Origin: Erythrobacter sp. SDW2
Lineage (GTDB): Bacteria > Pseudomonadota > Alphaproteobacteria > Sphingomonadales > Sphingomonadaceae
DNA length: 64,000 nt
Assembly: GCF_021431965.1 (NCBI RefSeq)
Contig: NZ_CP090370.1
Coordinates: forward strand, 2,232,001 to 2,296,000
Reading direction: 5' to 3'
Notes under the pieces: model-generated
The model's input: only the letters and a program-made list of their open reading frames with translations
Database searches by the model: none
What the model was told of the DNA's origin: nothing
In this document: positions 42,548 through 52,105 of the stretch, piece by piece
Numbering within the stretch: the first letter of the stretch is position 1
Layout: each line of letters starts with the position of its first letter
Translations under genes and position numbers: made by a program

Positions 42548-44062
42548 TCAATTGGCTAGCGTCGCCATTGCCGGATTGTACGGCGCAAAGTTGCGCGCGC
42601 AGGCATCGAGCATGCCCTCGACCCCTGTCAGATCCGCCACCCGCGCCTGTGGCGGGGCGGGGCGGAGCTTCTCCTGCGGCGGGAAGGTGCCGTAACCGGC
42701 AAACAGGCAATGCCAGCTGGCGTTGGCGTAATAACGCTTGCCGCCATAGGCTTCGTCATTGGCGGCGCTCAGGTCCTGCTGCCGGAACCATGCGGTCATC
42801 ATCGCCTTCAGGCCCTTGGACAGATTCTGGTTGGCGGCGTTGTCGCGCCAGTATTGTGTATCGGTCCGCTGGTTGAGCCGGTAATGCGCGACGATGTAGT
42901 CGCGAATGCCCTCGTAGCGCGCACCGATCGACGCATTGAAAGCATCGCGGTGCAGCGCCCCGAAGCCGCCTGCCTCATAGGCCTGCGCGAACTCCAGCGC
43001 GGTGACGATGACGATATGCAGCGCCGTCGCCTCGAGCGGTTCGAGGAAGCCCTGCGACAGCCCTACCGCGAGGCAGTTGCGGTGCCAGCTTTCCGCCACC
43101 CGCCCGACCTTCATCTTGAGGAAGCGCGCTTGCGGCCCGTCCTCGCCAACTCCCAGCGCTGCGCGCAGTTCGCTCTCGGCGTCCTCGTCGGAGATATACT
43201 TCGAGGAATAGACATAGCCATTGCCGACGCGGTTCGTCAGCGGGATGGTCCAGCGCCAACCGGCCTTCATGGCGGTGGCATCGGTCTGTGGTTTGAACGG
43301 TGCAACGTGGCCGGTCGGCATGACGACCGCACTGTCGTTGAACAGATTATCTGCGAAGGGCAGGAATTCGACACCCAATTCCTGCTGCGCCAGCATCGAG
43401 CGGAAGCCCGAGCAATCGACGAAAAGCGTGCCTTCGACCCGCTCGCCCCCTTCGCACAGCAGCGCGGCAATATCGCCCTCTGCCGTGCGTTCGACTGACT
43501 CGACCTTGAGCGGAAGGTGCCTGACGCCGCGAGCCACCGCCCAAGCGCGCAGGAACGCGCCGATCGCATAGGCGTCGAAGTGATAGCCATAGCTCGGTGC
43601 GAAAGGGAAGTTCTCGCCCGCCTGCGGCCCCAGGCCGCGTTCGCTCAGCAGCGTGGCGAGGAAGTACGGATCGGGATGCGCCGGTACGTCGAGACCGTGC
43701 CGCGCCAGCGTGCAATTCTGGATGAAATGCGGCTCGCTATGCAGGTCCACCGGGCCGGGGAACGGGTGGTAATAGCTCTCGAAGCCGGCTCGCTCGCTCC
43801 AGCCGTTGAAGCGGATGCCGAGCTTGTAGGTGGCGTTGCAGGCCGCCATCCACTCGGCCTCGTCCACCCCCAGCATGTCGAAGAAAGCCTTGAGTTGCGG
43901 GGTCGAACCCTCGCCCACGCCAATGATGCCGATCTCGGGGCTCTCGACGACGATGATCGACCCGCCCTTGCCCGCCCATTCATGGTGCAACAGGCAGGCG
44001 GTGATCCACCCCGCGCTGCCGCCGCCGAGGATCACGACATCGGGTGCTTTAAGCTCGCTCAT
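42548..44062 (-). CDS. Tryptophan-halogenase-like FAD-dependent protein (first copy)
   Basis: 504 aa. Flavin-dependent halogenase fold: GGGSAGW (residues 13-19) binds FAD; K80 in TYKLGI lies where PrnA/RebH have catalytic Lys79; the WxWxIP signature is present as GWRWTIP (268-274), which marks this family versus monooxygenases; GLSQGFLEPLEATALH comes near 330. True halogenases work on tryptophan or related aromatics, but copies inside sugar-uptake loci of sphingomonads, Caulobacter and Xanthomonas have no settled function. A flavin reductase is not encoded nearby. It overlaps the esterase gene by 4 bp. Confidence 0.9.
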   Translation of the reverse strand: MSELKAPDVVILGGGSAGWITACLLHHEWAGKGGSIIVVESPEIGIIGVGEGSTPQLKAFFDMLGVDEAEWMAACNATYKLGIRFNGWSERAGFESYYHPFPGPVDLHSEPHFIQNCTLARHGLDVPAHPDPYFLATLLSERGLGPQAGENFPFAPSYGYHFDAYAIGAFLRAWAVARGVRHLPLKVESVERTAEGDIAALLCEGGERVEGTLFVDCSGFRSMLAQQELGVEFLPFADNLFNDSAVVMPTGHVAPFKPQTDATAMKAGWRWTIPLTNRVGNGYVYSSKYISDEDAESELRAALGVGEDGPQARFLKMKVGRVAESWHRNCLAVGLSQGFLEPLEATALHIVIVTALEFAQAYEAGGFGALHRDAFNASIGARYEGIRDYIVAHYRLNQRTDTQYWRDNAANQNLSKGLKAMMTAWFRQQDLSAANDEAYGGKRYYANASWHCLFAGYGTFPPQEKLRPAPPQARVADLTGVEGMLDACARNFAPYNPAMATLAN

Positions 44063-44985
44063 CGCTCCGACAGTAGCCAGCCGAAAATTTCCGGCAAGCG
44101 GGCGGCCCAGGCGTTTTCCTCATGCTCCTTGCCTTCATAGACCTCGGAGCGGAAATCCTTGCCTTCGGTCCATCCGGCTTCGCGGAAGCTCCGGTCGATA
44201 ACCTGCTGGTAGGGCGCGTAATAGCTGTCGAGCGTTGCAGTGCCGTGATCCATCCAGATGCGGCGGCCGGCCGGTCGGCCCAGCTTCTCGCCCAGCCAGT
44301 CCTGCCAGATTCCGAACACCTGCGCCCGGTCGGCCTCGGCTTCCTCGGGCAAGGCGATCGGCCAGTGCGAGCTGACGCAGGCCGCTCGGCCGAATACATC
44401 GGGCCGCTCGACGATGGCATAGCAGCTCATGATCCCGCCCATGCTCGACCCGGCAATGGCCGTATGCTCGGGACCAGTCAGCGTGCGATAGTCGCAGTCG
44501 ATCTGCGGCTTGAGCTCGTCGGTGATCCACGCGAGGTATCGGGCAGATACAACGGGCCCGCCATTGCTGTTGTCGCGGATGCTGGCGGCGATCCCGCCAG
44601 TCGCACGCTCGGCAGTAAACTGCGGCAAATATTGCCGATAGCGATCCGGCCCCGGCGGCCACATGCCCACGATGATATGCGGTTCGACCTTGCCGGTCGC
44701 CATTGCCGCCCGCATAGCCTTGTCCGCCGCCCACACCTTGTTGAAGTTGGACTTGGCCGGATCGAACAGATTGTGCCCGTCGTGCATGTAGAGCACCGGA
44801 TAGCGCCGGGTGCCGCTGTCATAGCCCGGCGGCAACCAGATGCTCAACCGCTGGTCGGGTAGCCCCTCGACCACGATCTTCTCGACTTCGACGAAGCGGC
44901 CCGTATCGGTCACGTCAGGTGCCTCGGCTTGCGGGGTCATGCAGCCCGCAAGCAGTAGCCCGAGCAAGGCCGCCAGCCACCTCAC
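44059..44985 (-). CDS. Esterase-like alpha/beta hydrolase, lipoprotein
   Basis: 308 aa. Lipobox LLAGC with lipidated Cys15. The alpha/beta hydrolase of the esterase-D / ferric-enterobactin esterase group: YPVLYMHDGHNLFD, nucleophile motif GSSMGG near residue 182, and an acid and His near the C-terminus (GKEHEENAWAARLPE). Probable target is an ester decoration on an oligosaccharide or a siderophore-type ester. The operon context favours a glycan. Overlaps both neighbours by 4 bp. Confidence 0.85.
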   Translation of the reverse strand: MRWLAALLGLLLAGCMTPQAEAPDVTDTGRFVEVEKIVVEGLPDQRLSIWLPPGYDSGTRRYPVLYMHDGHNLFDPAKSNFNKVWAADKAMRAAMATGKVEPHIIVGMWPPGPDRYRQYLPQFTAERATGGIAASIRDNSNGGPVVSARYLAWITDELKPQIDCDYRTLTGPEHTAIAGSSMGGIMSCYAIVERPDVFGRAACVSSHWPIALPEEAEADRAQVFGIWQDWLGEKLGRPAGRRIWMDHGTATLDSYYAPYQQVIDRSFREAGWTEGKDFRSEVYEGKEHEENAWAARLPEIFGWLLSER

Positions 44986-47015
44986 TTGTCGGCTTTGAGC
45001 TGCATTGCGAGGCCACCACCGGGTGCGAGGCGGACGGTGTAGGTATCGCCCTTCTTCACAGTCAGAGTATCATAAGCGATGTCGTGGCGCTTCTCGGTCA
45101 GATAGGTCGCTTCCGGGCCATCCTTCCACACCTTGACCTTGTAGGTCTTGCCTTCGTCGAGGAAGTCGAAGGTCAGCGTGACAGTGCGCTCGGTCGCGTC
45201 GTTGACGCCCCCGGCGTACCAGTCTTCGCTGTTGCGATCCTTGCGCGCGAAGATCGCATAGTCGCCCACCGCACCGTCGATCAGGTGGCTTTCCGACCAG
45301 TCGGCCGGGACTGCCTTGATGAACTCCAGCTCCTTCGGATGGGCTTCGAGGCTTTCGACGAAGTCCGCCGCCATCTGGATCGGCGAATAGATCGCGAGAT
45401 ACAGCCCGAGCTGCTTCGCCAGTGTCGAGGCCATGGGATAGTTGTTGTCGCCCACCAGCCCCAGCACACCCGGCGTGTAGTCCATCGGGCCCGAGAGCAT
45501 CCGGGTATAGACCAGCGTCGGCTCGTGATCCGGCCCGTTGGCAAAGGCGCCCCAGGCATTGTATTCCATACCGCGCGCACCCTCGCGGGCGACCCAGTTG
45601 GGATAGGTCCGCCTGAGGCCGGTGTCCTTGACCGGCTCGTGCGGGTTGATGGAAATCCCGCGCTCGGCCGCTTCCTTCACCACCTTGAGGTGGTGCTGGA
45701 CCATGCGCTGGCCATCGTGCCATTCGAAAATCTCGTCGCCGCAAGGGTCGGAGATATCGGCGTTGCAGGAAATGATCCCGCCCGCGTCGGCGACATAGCC
45801 GGTCTTGACCACATCGACACCATTGGCGGCATAAAGATCGAGCGCATCTTCGAGCTGTGCCTCGTAAACCTCGATATTCCCGCCGGTTTCGTGGTGGCCG
45901 ATAATGTGAACGCCCTTCTGTTTGGCGTAGGCCGTCACTGCCTCGAAGTCGAAATCGGGATAGGCCTCGGTGAAGCTGTAGTCGCGGCCGTTACCGAACC
46001 AGTTGCCGTCCCAGCCGACGTTCCAGCCTTCGATCAGGATACCGCGGAAGCCGTGCTTGGCGGCAAAATCGATGTATTGCTTGGCTCGCTCGGTCGTCGC
46101 TCCGTGACGGTCGCCCTGCGCCCAGGTCCAGCGGTTGGAGATCATCCCCCACCAGATGCCGATATACTTGGCGGGTTTGAAAAAGCTGACGTCGCCCAGT
46201 GCGTTTGGCTCGTTGAGGTTGAGTTCGAGATCGCTCTCGACCAGCCCGGCGGCATCATCGCTGATGCGGACGCTGCGCCAGGGCGTGGTGAAGCTGCCCT
46301 TGCGCACCACCTTGGGGCCACGGCTCGATGGCGAAAGGGTCGCACGGAAGCGCTGTCCGTCGAACCGCTTGAGCCACATGGCCGAATAGTCGACCAGCGC
46401 CGCCTCGTGGAACGACAAGTGCTGGCCATCCTCCAGCCGCACCGTCATCGGAGTGTGCGCGGTAGAGACGGCCTCGATCGGAGTCTGGTTATAGAGATAT
46501 TCGTAGCGGTTGAAGGCCCCGGCGTTGATCCACCACGCCGTGCCCCTGGGCGCGATGACGAACTCCGTCAGCTCATCGGCAATGTTGGTGACCCGGTCGG
46601 CCGGACGGTCGAACTCGTAGCGGAAGCCGAAGCCGTCATCGAACACCCGCATCCGCACCGTCAGCGCCCGCGTGGCGGTTTCGCGGTTCTCGCGGAAGGT
46701 GATAAGCAGTTCGTTGTGATTGTCGCGGACGAAGCGACGCTCGCCCCACGGCTGTTCCCAGGTGGAATCCGCGCTGCGCTTGCTTTCGCTCTCGACCACG
46801 AAATTGCGCCGCATCGGCTCTTCGTCGGTGAACAGGAAGCCGAGGTCGCTCTCGGCGATGATCTCCTTGCCGTCACGCTCGACACGGTAGAACGGCACCC
46901 CGTCGCCATCGACGTCCAGCTCGACAGTGATACGGCCATCGGGCGAGGAAACTTCGGCCGCTGCCAGGGGGGTGGCAAAGGCCAACGACGAAACGGCGGC
47001 GAGCAGCAAGCGCAT
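44982..47015 (-). CDS. GH97 family alpha-glucosidase (SusB-like)
   Basis: 677 aa with a signal peptide of about 20 residues (PLAAA). GH97 architecture: N-terminal beta-sandwich, (beta/alpha)8 barrel from about 290 (GFRGILIEGWN, IIGHHETGGNIE), and C-terminal beta domain. Both Glu residues expected for an inverting SusB-type enzyme are seen: NPHEPVKDTG and ARGMEYNAW. This predicts an inverting, calcium-assisted alpha-glucosidase acting in the periplasm. Overlaps the esterase by 4 bp and lies 3 bp after the GH13 gene. Confidence 0.93.
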   Translation of the reverse strand: MRLLLAAVSSLAFATPLAAAEVSSPDGRITVELDVDGDGVPFYRVERDGKEIIAESDLGFLFTDEEPMRRNFVVESESKRSADSTWEQPWGERRFVRDNHNELLITFRENRETATRALTVRMRVFDDGFGFRYEFDRPADRVTNIADELTEFVIAPRGTAWWINAGAFNRYEYLYNQTPIEAVSTAHTPMTVRLEDGQHLSFHEAALVDYSAMWLKRFDGQRFRATLSPSSRGPKVVRKGSFTTPWRSVRISDDAAGLVESDLELNLNEPNALGDVSFFKPAKYIGIWWGMISNRWTWAQGDRHGATTERAKQYIDFAAKHGFRGILIEGWNVGWDGNWFGNGRDYSFTEAYPDFDFEAVTAYAKQKGVHIIGHHETGGNIEVYEAQLEDALDLYAANGVDVVKTGYVADAGGIISCNADISDPCGDEIFEWHDGQRMVQHHLKVVKEAAERGISINPHEPVKDTGLRRTYPNWVAREGARGMEYNAWGAFANGPDHEPTLVYTRMLSGPMDYTPGVLGLVGDNNYPMASTLAKQLGLYLAIYSPIQMAADFVESLEAHPKELEFIKAVPADWSESHLIDGAVGDYAIFARKDRNSEDWYAGGVNDATERTVTLTFDFLDEGKTYKVKVWKDGPEATYLTEKRHDIAYDTLTVKKGDTYTVRLAPGGGLAMQLKADK

Positions 47016-47018
47016 GGG

Positions 47019-48632
47019 TCAGTTCTCCAGAATCAGCGCGCCAAAGGGCGGCAGTTGGTCGGGGGTGGCGTTGTTGGCGGCGAGCAGGACCTTGCCCTGG
47101 ACCCCGGCAAGCGGGCGCGGGTCGGCGCCGATGTTGAACAGACAGCGCACGGCTTGGCCGTCAGCCTCCCGCTGCAGGTCGAGCAGCGGGCCGTTGGCGT
47201 GGCATGCCGTCACCGCCCCATGGCGCAGGGCCGGATTGGCCGCGCGCAGGGCAATGGCCTTGCGGTTAAAGGCCAGCAGCGATGCAGCGTCGCCATCCTG
47301 CACGTCGACCGCGCGGGTGAAGTTCTCCGCCCCGACCGGGAGCCATGGATCGGTCGAGCCGAACCCGGCGCAGGTGGCTTGCGACTGCCACGGCATCGGG
47401 GTGCGAGCCCCGTCGCGCGACAGGGTCAGCGGCCAGTTGGCGATGGCTTCGGGGTCGTGCAGCTGGTCGAACGGGATATCGACCTGCGTCAGTCCCAGTT
47501 CCTCACCGTAATAGATGATCGCATTGCCGCGCAGGCTCATCAGGAGCAGCGCCTTGAGGCGGGCGAAAGCGTCGCGATGCTCGGGTGCGCACCACCGCGA
47601 CAGCGCGCGCGGCGCGTCATGGTTCTCGAACGCCCAGCTCGGCCAGCCGACGCCCTGTTCGTCGGGCCATTGCGCGAGCGCGCTGCACACCAGACCGGGT
47701 GTCAGTTGGTCGGCGTAGAGGAAATTGAAACCATAGGCCGAATTGAGATGCGTCTCGCCCTCGGTGAAGGCCTTCATCTCCGCTTCGGCTTCGTTGCCGC
47801 CGACTTCCGCGACGGTGAAAATCGCCTGATATTCGTCCGTCACCTGCCGGATGCGGGCGAGGAAAGCGGGAATGTCGGGGTGCGACATGTTGTGCTTCTG
47901 CAGCTGGAAATCGAACGGCCTGGTGCGCTGCTTGTCACTCGGCGGCGCCGGTGGATTGTCGCGCAGTTCCGGATCGAACATCAGGAAATTGAGCGCATCG
48001 ATGCGATAGCCGTCGACCCCGCGATCGAGCCAGAAGCGCGTCACCGCCAGCAGCGCGTCCTGCACTGCCGGGTTGTGGCCATTGAGCTGCGGCTGGCTGC
48101 TGAGGAAATTGTGCATGTAGTACTGGCCGCGGCGGGCATCCCATGTCCACGCCGGGCCACCGAACACGCTTTGCCAGTTGGACGGAGGCGACCCGTCGGG
48201 CTTGGCATCGGCCCACACGTACCAGTCCGCCTTGTCGTTATGTTTGCTGGAGCGGCTCTCCGCGAACCATGGGTGTTCGTCGGAGGTGTGGGAATAGACC
48301 TGGTCGATCAGGACGCGCAGGCCCAGCGCATGGGCGCGGGCGACCAGCACATCGAAATCCGCGAGCGTGCCGAACAGCGGATCGACGTCGCAATAATCGC
48401 TGACGTCGTAACCGAAGTCCTTCATCGGCGACTTGAAGAAGGGCGAGATCCAGATCGCATCGACGCCGAGCGAGGCGACATGCTCCAACCGTGCGGTGAT
48501 GCCGGGCAAGTCCCCCACCCCGTCGCCGTTCGAATCCATGAAACTGCGCGGATAGATCTGGTAGATCACCGCGCCCTTCCACCAAGGTCGTGACGGGGCC
48601 GGATCGGCCGCAGGCTGGGTCATTGTAGCCAT
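47019..48632 (-). CDS. Alpha-glucosidase, GH13 (oligo-1,6 / maltase type)
   Basis: 537 aa from the ATG at 48632 (AGGAAG upstream). No signal peptide, so it is cytoplasmic. GH13 regions: DQVYSHTSDEHPWF, GVDGYRIDALN (nucleophile Asp), FTVAEVGGN (acid Glu), FENHDAPRAL. QIYPRSFMDSNGDGVGDLPGI is typical for alpha-glucosidases of the oligo-1,6-glucosidase/maltase group. It cleaves maltose or maltooligosaccharides to glucose after uptake. Confidence 0.95.
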   Translation of the reverse strand: MATMTQPAADPAPSRPWWKGAVIYQIYPRSFMDSNGDGVGDLPGITARLEHVASLGVDAIWISPFFKSPMKDFGYDVSDYCDVDPLFGTLADFDVLVARAHALGLRVLIDQVYSHTSDEHPWFAESRSSKHNDKADWYVWADAKPDGSPPSNWQSVFGGPAWTWDARRGQYYMHNFLSSQPQLNGHNPAVQDALLAVTRFWLDRGVDGYRIDALNFLMFDPELRDNPPAPPSDKQRTRPFDFQLQKHNMSHPDIPAFLARIRQVTDEYQAIFTVAEVGGNEAEAEMKAFTEGETHLNSAYGFNFLYADQLTPGLVCSALAQWPDEQGVGWPSWAFENHDAPRALSRWCAPEHRDAFARLKALLLMSLRGNAIIYYGEELGLTQVDIPFDQLHDPEAIANWPLTLSRDGARTPMPWQSQATCAGFGSTDPWLPVGAENFTRAVDVQDGDAASLLAFNRKAIALRAANPALRHGAVTACHANGPLLDLQREADGQAVRCLFNIGADPRPLAGVQGKVLLAANNATPDQLPPFGALILEN

Positions 48633-48637
48633 TGCGA

Positions 48638-50482
48638 TCAGTCTTCCTTCCCGAAGGTCAGCTCGCAGGCTGCATAGCCGAAGGCCGGGATCGTCAGTTT
48701 GACCGCGCCGGGAGCGGCGATGCCAGCGGGACAATCGCCCAGCAAACCGGAGATGCCGGTGGCGCCAAAATCGACCTCGACATTGCGGGTGATGGCCTCT
48801 CCCGAGGTGTTGAAGGCGACCAGCACGCGGCGGCCGCTTTCGGGATCGTAGCGTTCGACGGCGAGCAGGCCCGGTCCCTCGTGGTCGAAATTGCGCAGCT
48901 TGGTGAGCCCGCGCATCAGCGCCGGATTGCCCAGCCGTACCTTCGACAGGTCGCCCATCAGCCGGTAGAGCGGATGTGCGGTGTTGAAATTGTCGTCCGC
49001 CGTGGTCTGGTCGGTGCCGAGCAGGTCGTTGTCGTTGTAGAGCGCGACCTTGCTCGGGAACATGTCCTCGCGCGCCAGCTGGTCGTTGCCGTCGGACACG
49101 AAGCCCTGCTCGTCGCCATAGTAGATCGTCGGCACCCCACGCAGCAGGAACATCATCGCATGGCCCAGCTTGACCCGCGCCAGCAGTTCCTCGGGCGTGG
49201 CGCCCTCCGCACCCTGCTTCACGAACATCGAGAAGCGCCCGAAATCGTGGTTGCCGAGGAAGGTCGGCAGCCCCGTCGCCGTTCTGGGACCACCGGGGTA
49301 GATCGAGTCCTGCTCGAGGAATTCGGCCATGGTCCGGGGCCCGGCCTTGCCGCTTACCACCAGCTGCGCCGCCGCAGCGAAGCCCATATCGAGGCCATAG
49401 GGCAGGCCGCTGTCTGCCATGACCCGCGCATTGGTGACCGCATCGGGACTCTGGTAGGCGATCTCGCCGAAGATATGGAAATTGGGAATGCCCTTGGCCT
49501 CGGCACGCTCCAGCATGGCCGGGACGAAGGCTTGCCAGAACTCCGGATTGACGTGCTTGGCGGTATCGATGCGGAAACCGTCGATGCCGAAGCGGTCGAT
49601 CCAGCTGCCGAAGATCTCGATCATACCGGCGACCACGCGCGGGTGCTCGGTCGCGAGATCGTCGAGCCCGACGAAATCGCCATAGACACTGCTCTCGCCG
49701 ATCCAGAAGCTGTCGCCACGGTTGTGGTAATAGAGCGGATCGTTGAGCCAGGCCGGGACCTTGATGTCCTTCTCTGCCTCGGGAACCACCGGTGTATAGG
49801 CGAAGGCGGGATCGGTCAGCCTGGCCCAGTTGGCCTCGCTCGGATCGTCGTCTCCGGCAAAGCCTTCGTTGATCCGTTTGCCGTCCGGCCCGCCCCTGGT
49901 CGAGAACGGATAATCCGCCTTGCTGCGATACTGGTACTCGTCCTCGGCATAGCGGATGACGTCGGCGGTGTGGTTGGTGATGATGTCCATATAGACCTTC
50001 ATCCCGCGCGCATGGGCCGCATCGACGAAGGCCTTGAAATCTTCATTGGTGCCGAAGTGGGGATCGACCTGGGTGAAATCGGTCACCCAGTATCCGTGAT
50101 AGCCGGCGCTTTCGTCACCCGCCGGGCCCTGCACCGGCTTGTTCTTGAAGATCGGCGCAAACCATATCGCGGTCACGCCCATGCCCTGGATATAGTCGAG
50201 CTTCTCGGTCAGACCCTTGAGGTCGCCGCCATGGTAGAAGCCCTTGGCTTCCGGATCGAAGCCCGAGACCAGCCGGTCATCCTGGTAGCCGCCTAGATCG
50301 TTGGCGGTGTCGCCATTGGCGAAGCGGTCGGGCAGCACGAAATAGATCACCTCGTCGGTCACGGGCCGCGCCCGCAGATCGGCCCCGGCGACCGATGCGG
50401 TCTCCTGCGCGATCGTCGGCGTCGTGGCACAGGCGGACAGCGCCAGGGCGACGCCGGTCAGGGCGGACAGGTGGGTGCGCAT
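48638..50482 (-). CDS. Lipoprotein alpha-amylase-like GH13 enzyme (SusG/neopullulanase-like)
   Basis: 614 aa from the ATG at 50482, overlapping the halogenase stop by one base; an upstream in-frame start would lie inside the halogenase gene. Lipobox LSAC with Cys18, so it is likely at the outer membrane or periplasmic face. GH13 catalytic residues: GIDGFRIDTAKHVN (Asp), FHIFGEIAYQS (Glu), FLGNHDFGRF (Asp), with YFVLPDRFANGDTAND at the start as in amylases of this group. It would trim starch or glycogen to maltodextrins for the TonB receptor. Confidence 0.93.
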   Translation of the reverse strand: MRTHLSALTGVALALSACATTPTIAQETASVAGADLRARPVTDEVIYFVLPDRFANGDTANDLGGYQDDRLVSGFDPEAKGFYHGGDLKGLTEKLDYIQGMGVTAIWFAPIFKNKPVQGPAGDESAGYHGYWVTDFTQVDPHFGTNEDFKAFVDAAHARGMKVYMDIITNHTADVIRYAEDEYQYRSKADYPFSTRGGPDGKRINEGFAGDDDPSEANWARLTDPAFAYTPVVPEAEKDIKVPAWLNDPLYYHNRGDSFWIGESSVYGDFVGLDDLATEHPRVVAGMIEIFGSWIDRFGIDGFRIDTAKHVNPEFWQAFVPAMLERAEAKGIPNFHIFGEIAYQSPDAVTNARVMADSGLPYGLDMGFAAAAQLVVSGKAGPRTMAEFLEQDSIYPGGPRTATGLPTFLGNHDFGRFSMFVKQGAEGATPEELLARVKLGHAMMFLLRGVPTIYYGDEQGFVSDGNDQLAREDMFPSKVALYNDNDLLGTDQTTADDNFNTAHPLYRLMGDLSKVRLGNPALMRGLTKLRNFDHEGPGLLAVERYDPESGRRVLVAFNTSGEAITRNVEVDFGATGISGLLGDCPAGIAAPGAVKLTIPAFGYAACELTFGKED

Positions 50483-51993
50483 CAGGCGGATTTCCTCTCT
50501 CTCGCGGGATCGATGTAAGCGCGCAGGAACGGCGCATGGGCGGGCATGGCTGCGACCAGCCGCCGGTTGGTTTCGGAAATTTGGGCCAGCATGGCCTCGA
50601 GCTCGGCGTCGGGCATCGCGTCCGCGATCGGGTTCCAGCTTTCGGGCATAACCCCTTGGCCGACAAGGACCTGCAGCCAGCCCTGCTCGGTGAAGAGCTC
50701 TTCGTGTTCGCGGTGGATATAGCCGGCGGCGCGGAACGCCTCGATCTTTGCGGTCAGGGTTTCGGGCAAGTCCATTGCCCGGCAGCGGTCCCAGAACGGC
50801 TCGCCTGCACGGCCGTTGGCCCAATAGTGCAGGATCAGGAAATCGCGGATGCGACTCCACTCGAAGGCGGCCTGCCGGTTGAATTCGTCGCGGATTGCCG
50901 GAGCCACCGCGTTTCCGGGAAGCATCTGCAGCAGTCGTGCAATCGAACTCTGGACCAGGTGAATGCTGGTCGATTCGAGCGGCTCCATGAAGCCGGCGGC
51001 GAGCCCCAGCGCGAGGCAGTTATGCGACCATTGCTGCCGCCGCATCCCGGTCGTGAACTTGAGCACGCGCGGATCGGCGGTAGGCTCGCCATCGAGGTTC
51101 GCCAGCAGGATCGCCGTGGCCTCGTCCTCGCCCATGAAGTCCGAGCAGAACACATGACCATTGCCGATCCGATGCTGCAGCGGGATGCGCCACTGCCACC
51201 CGGCCTGGCGCGCGGTTGAGCGGGTGTAGGGGGTGAACTCGCCCTTTGCCTCGCACGGCACCGCCACGGCACGGTCGCAGGGCAGCCAGTGGCTCCAGTC
51301 GTCGAATTCCTCGCCAAGTGTCTCGCCCAGCAGCAGCGAACGGAAACCCGTGCAGTCGATGAAGAAGCTGCCTTCGATCCTGCGATCCCCGTCGAGCAAC
51401 AGCGCGGTGATATCGCCGTTCCTGCCATCGCGCTCGACGCTGGCGATGATGCCTTCGACCCGCTCTACCCCATGTGCCTCCGCATGGCGGCGCAGATAGG
51501 CGGCGTAGAGCGACGCATCGAAGTGATAGGCCCACGGCATGTCGGGCACCGGCTGGCCCGGTTGCGCCTGCCAAATCTGCATCTTGCCCGCGCGCGCCGC
51601 GCCATCGTTGAGGCAATAGTCGGACAGCGGCTTGGCATGGCCGACGGCTTTTGCTCGCAGCCAGTAATGGTGGAACGGCAATAGTCCGGCCCCGTGGCCG
51701 ACATTGCCGAAGGCGTGGAGATAGCTATCGCCCTCGCCGCTCCAGCCGGCGAACTCGATCGCGAGTTTGAAGGTTCCCCGCGTCTCGCGCAGGAATTCGG
51801 CCTCGTCGATCCCGAGCGCGGCATTGAACAGGCGGATCTGCGGAATCGTCGCCTCGCCCACCCCGACCGTGCCGATGGTGTCGGACTCGACCAGCACCAC
51901 CTTGCGGCCGGAGAAACGCCCCAGCGTGGCTGCCGCCATCCAGCCGGCGGTTCCGCCGCCGGCGATGACTATGGGGGAAGAGGCCTGTTTCAT
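50482..51993 (-). CDS. Tryptophan-halogenase-like FAD-dependent protein (second copy)
   Basis: 503 aa from the ATG at 51993. Same family as the copy at 42548 but clearly diverged: FAD motif AGGGTAGW (11-18), K76 in TFKLAI at the catalytic-lysine position, GWQWRIP for the WxWxIP signature, and GLAAGFMEPLESTSIHLVQ later. It lies directly after the TonB receptor and ahead of the lipoprotein amylase. Two halogenase-like copies in one glucan operon argue for a role tied to sugar uptake or processing and not to indole chemistry, but this is inference. Confidence 0.9.
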   Translation of the reverse strand: MKQASSPIVIAGGGTAGWMAAATLGRFSGRKVVLVESDTIGTVGVGEATIPQIRLFNAALGIDEAEFLRETRGTFKLAIEFAGWSGEGDSYLHAFGNVGHGAGLLPFHHYWLRAKAVGHAKPLSDYCLNDGAARAGKMQIWQAQPGQPVPDMPWAYHFDASLYAAYLRRHAEAHGVERVEGIIASVERDGRNGDITALLLDGDRRIEGSFFIDCTGFRSLLLGETLGEEFDDWSHWLPCDRAVAVPCEAKGEFTPYTRSTARQAGWQWRIPLQHRIGNGHVFCSDFMGEDEATAILLANLDGEPTADPRVLKFTTGMRRQQWSHNCLALGLAAGFMEPLESTSIHLVQSSIARLLQMLPGNAVAPAIRDEFNRQAAFEWSRIRDFLILHYWANGRAGEPFWDRCRAMDLPETLTAKIEAFRAAGYIHREHEELFTEQGWLQVLVGQGVMPESWNPIADAMPDAELEAMLAQISETNRRLVAAMPAHAPFLRAYIDPARERKSA

Positions 51994-52059
51994 AAGCAAC
52001 AACCGTCGATAGCTGCCGGGATCGGTCCCGGCGAGCCTATCGTATCAGTATGCGCAGGA

Positions 52060-52096
52060 GGGCGGGAGCAATCCGGCATGCCGTCTGCTCCCGCCC
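52060..52096. repeat. Stem-loop between the TonB receptor and the downstream operon
   Basis: GGGCGGGAGCA (52060-52070) and TGCTCCCGCCC (52086-52096) form a perfect 11-bp stem; the loop carries its own palindrome CGGCATGCCG. It begins 10 bp after the receptor stop. No U-run: probably a 3' stabiliser or RNase site so that the receptor is made in larger amount than the enzymes. Confidence 0.7.
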
Positions 52097-52105
52097 ATAC
52101 GCCCC

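Noticed and set aside
44919-48593. Open frame of more than 1200 codons on the plus strand opposite GH97 and GH13
   Set aside because: It is antisense to two clearly recognised glycosidase genes and its translation is rich in Arg/His/Asp without any domain; long antisense frames are normal in GC-rich DNA with strong third-position bias.
42548-51993. Halogenase genes as part of a natural-product cluster
   Set aside because: No biosynthetic enzymes, flavin reductase or resistance genes accompany them; their neighbours are all sugar-utilisation genes.
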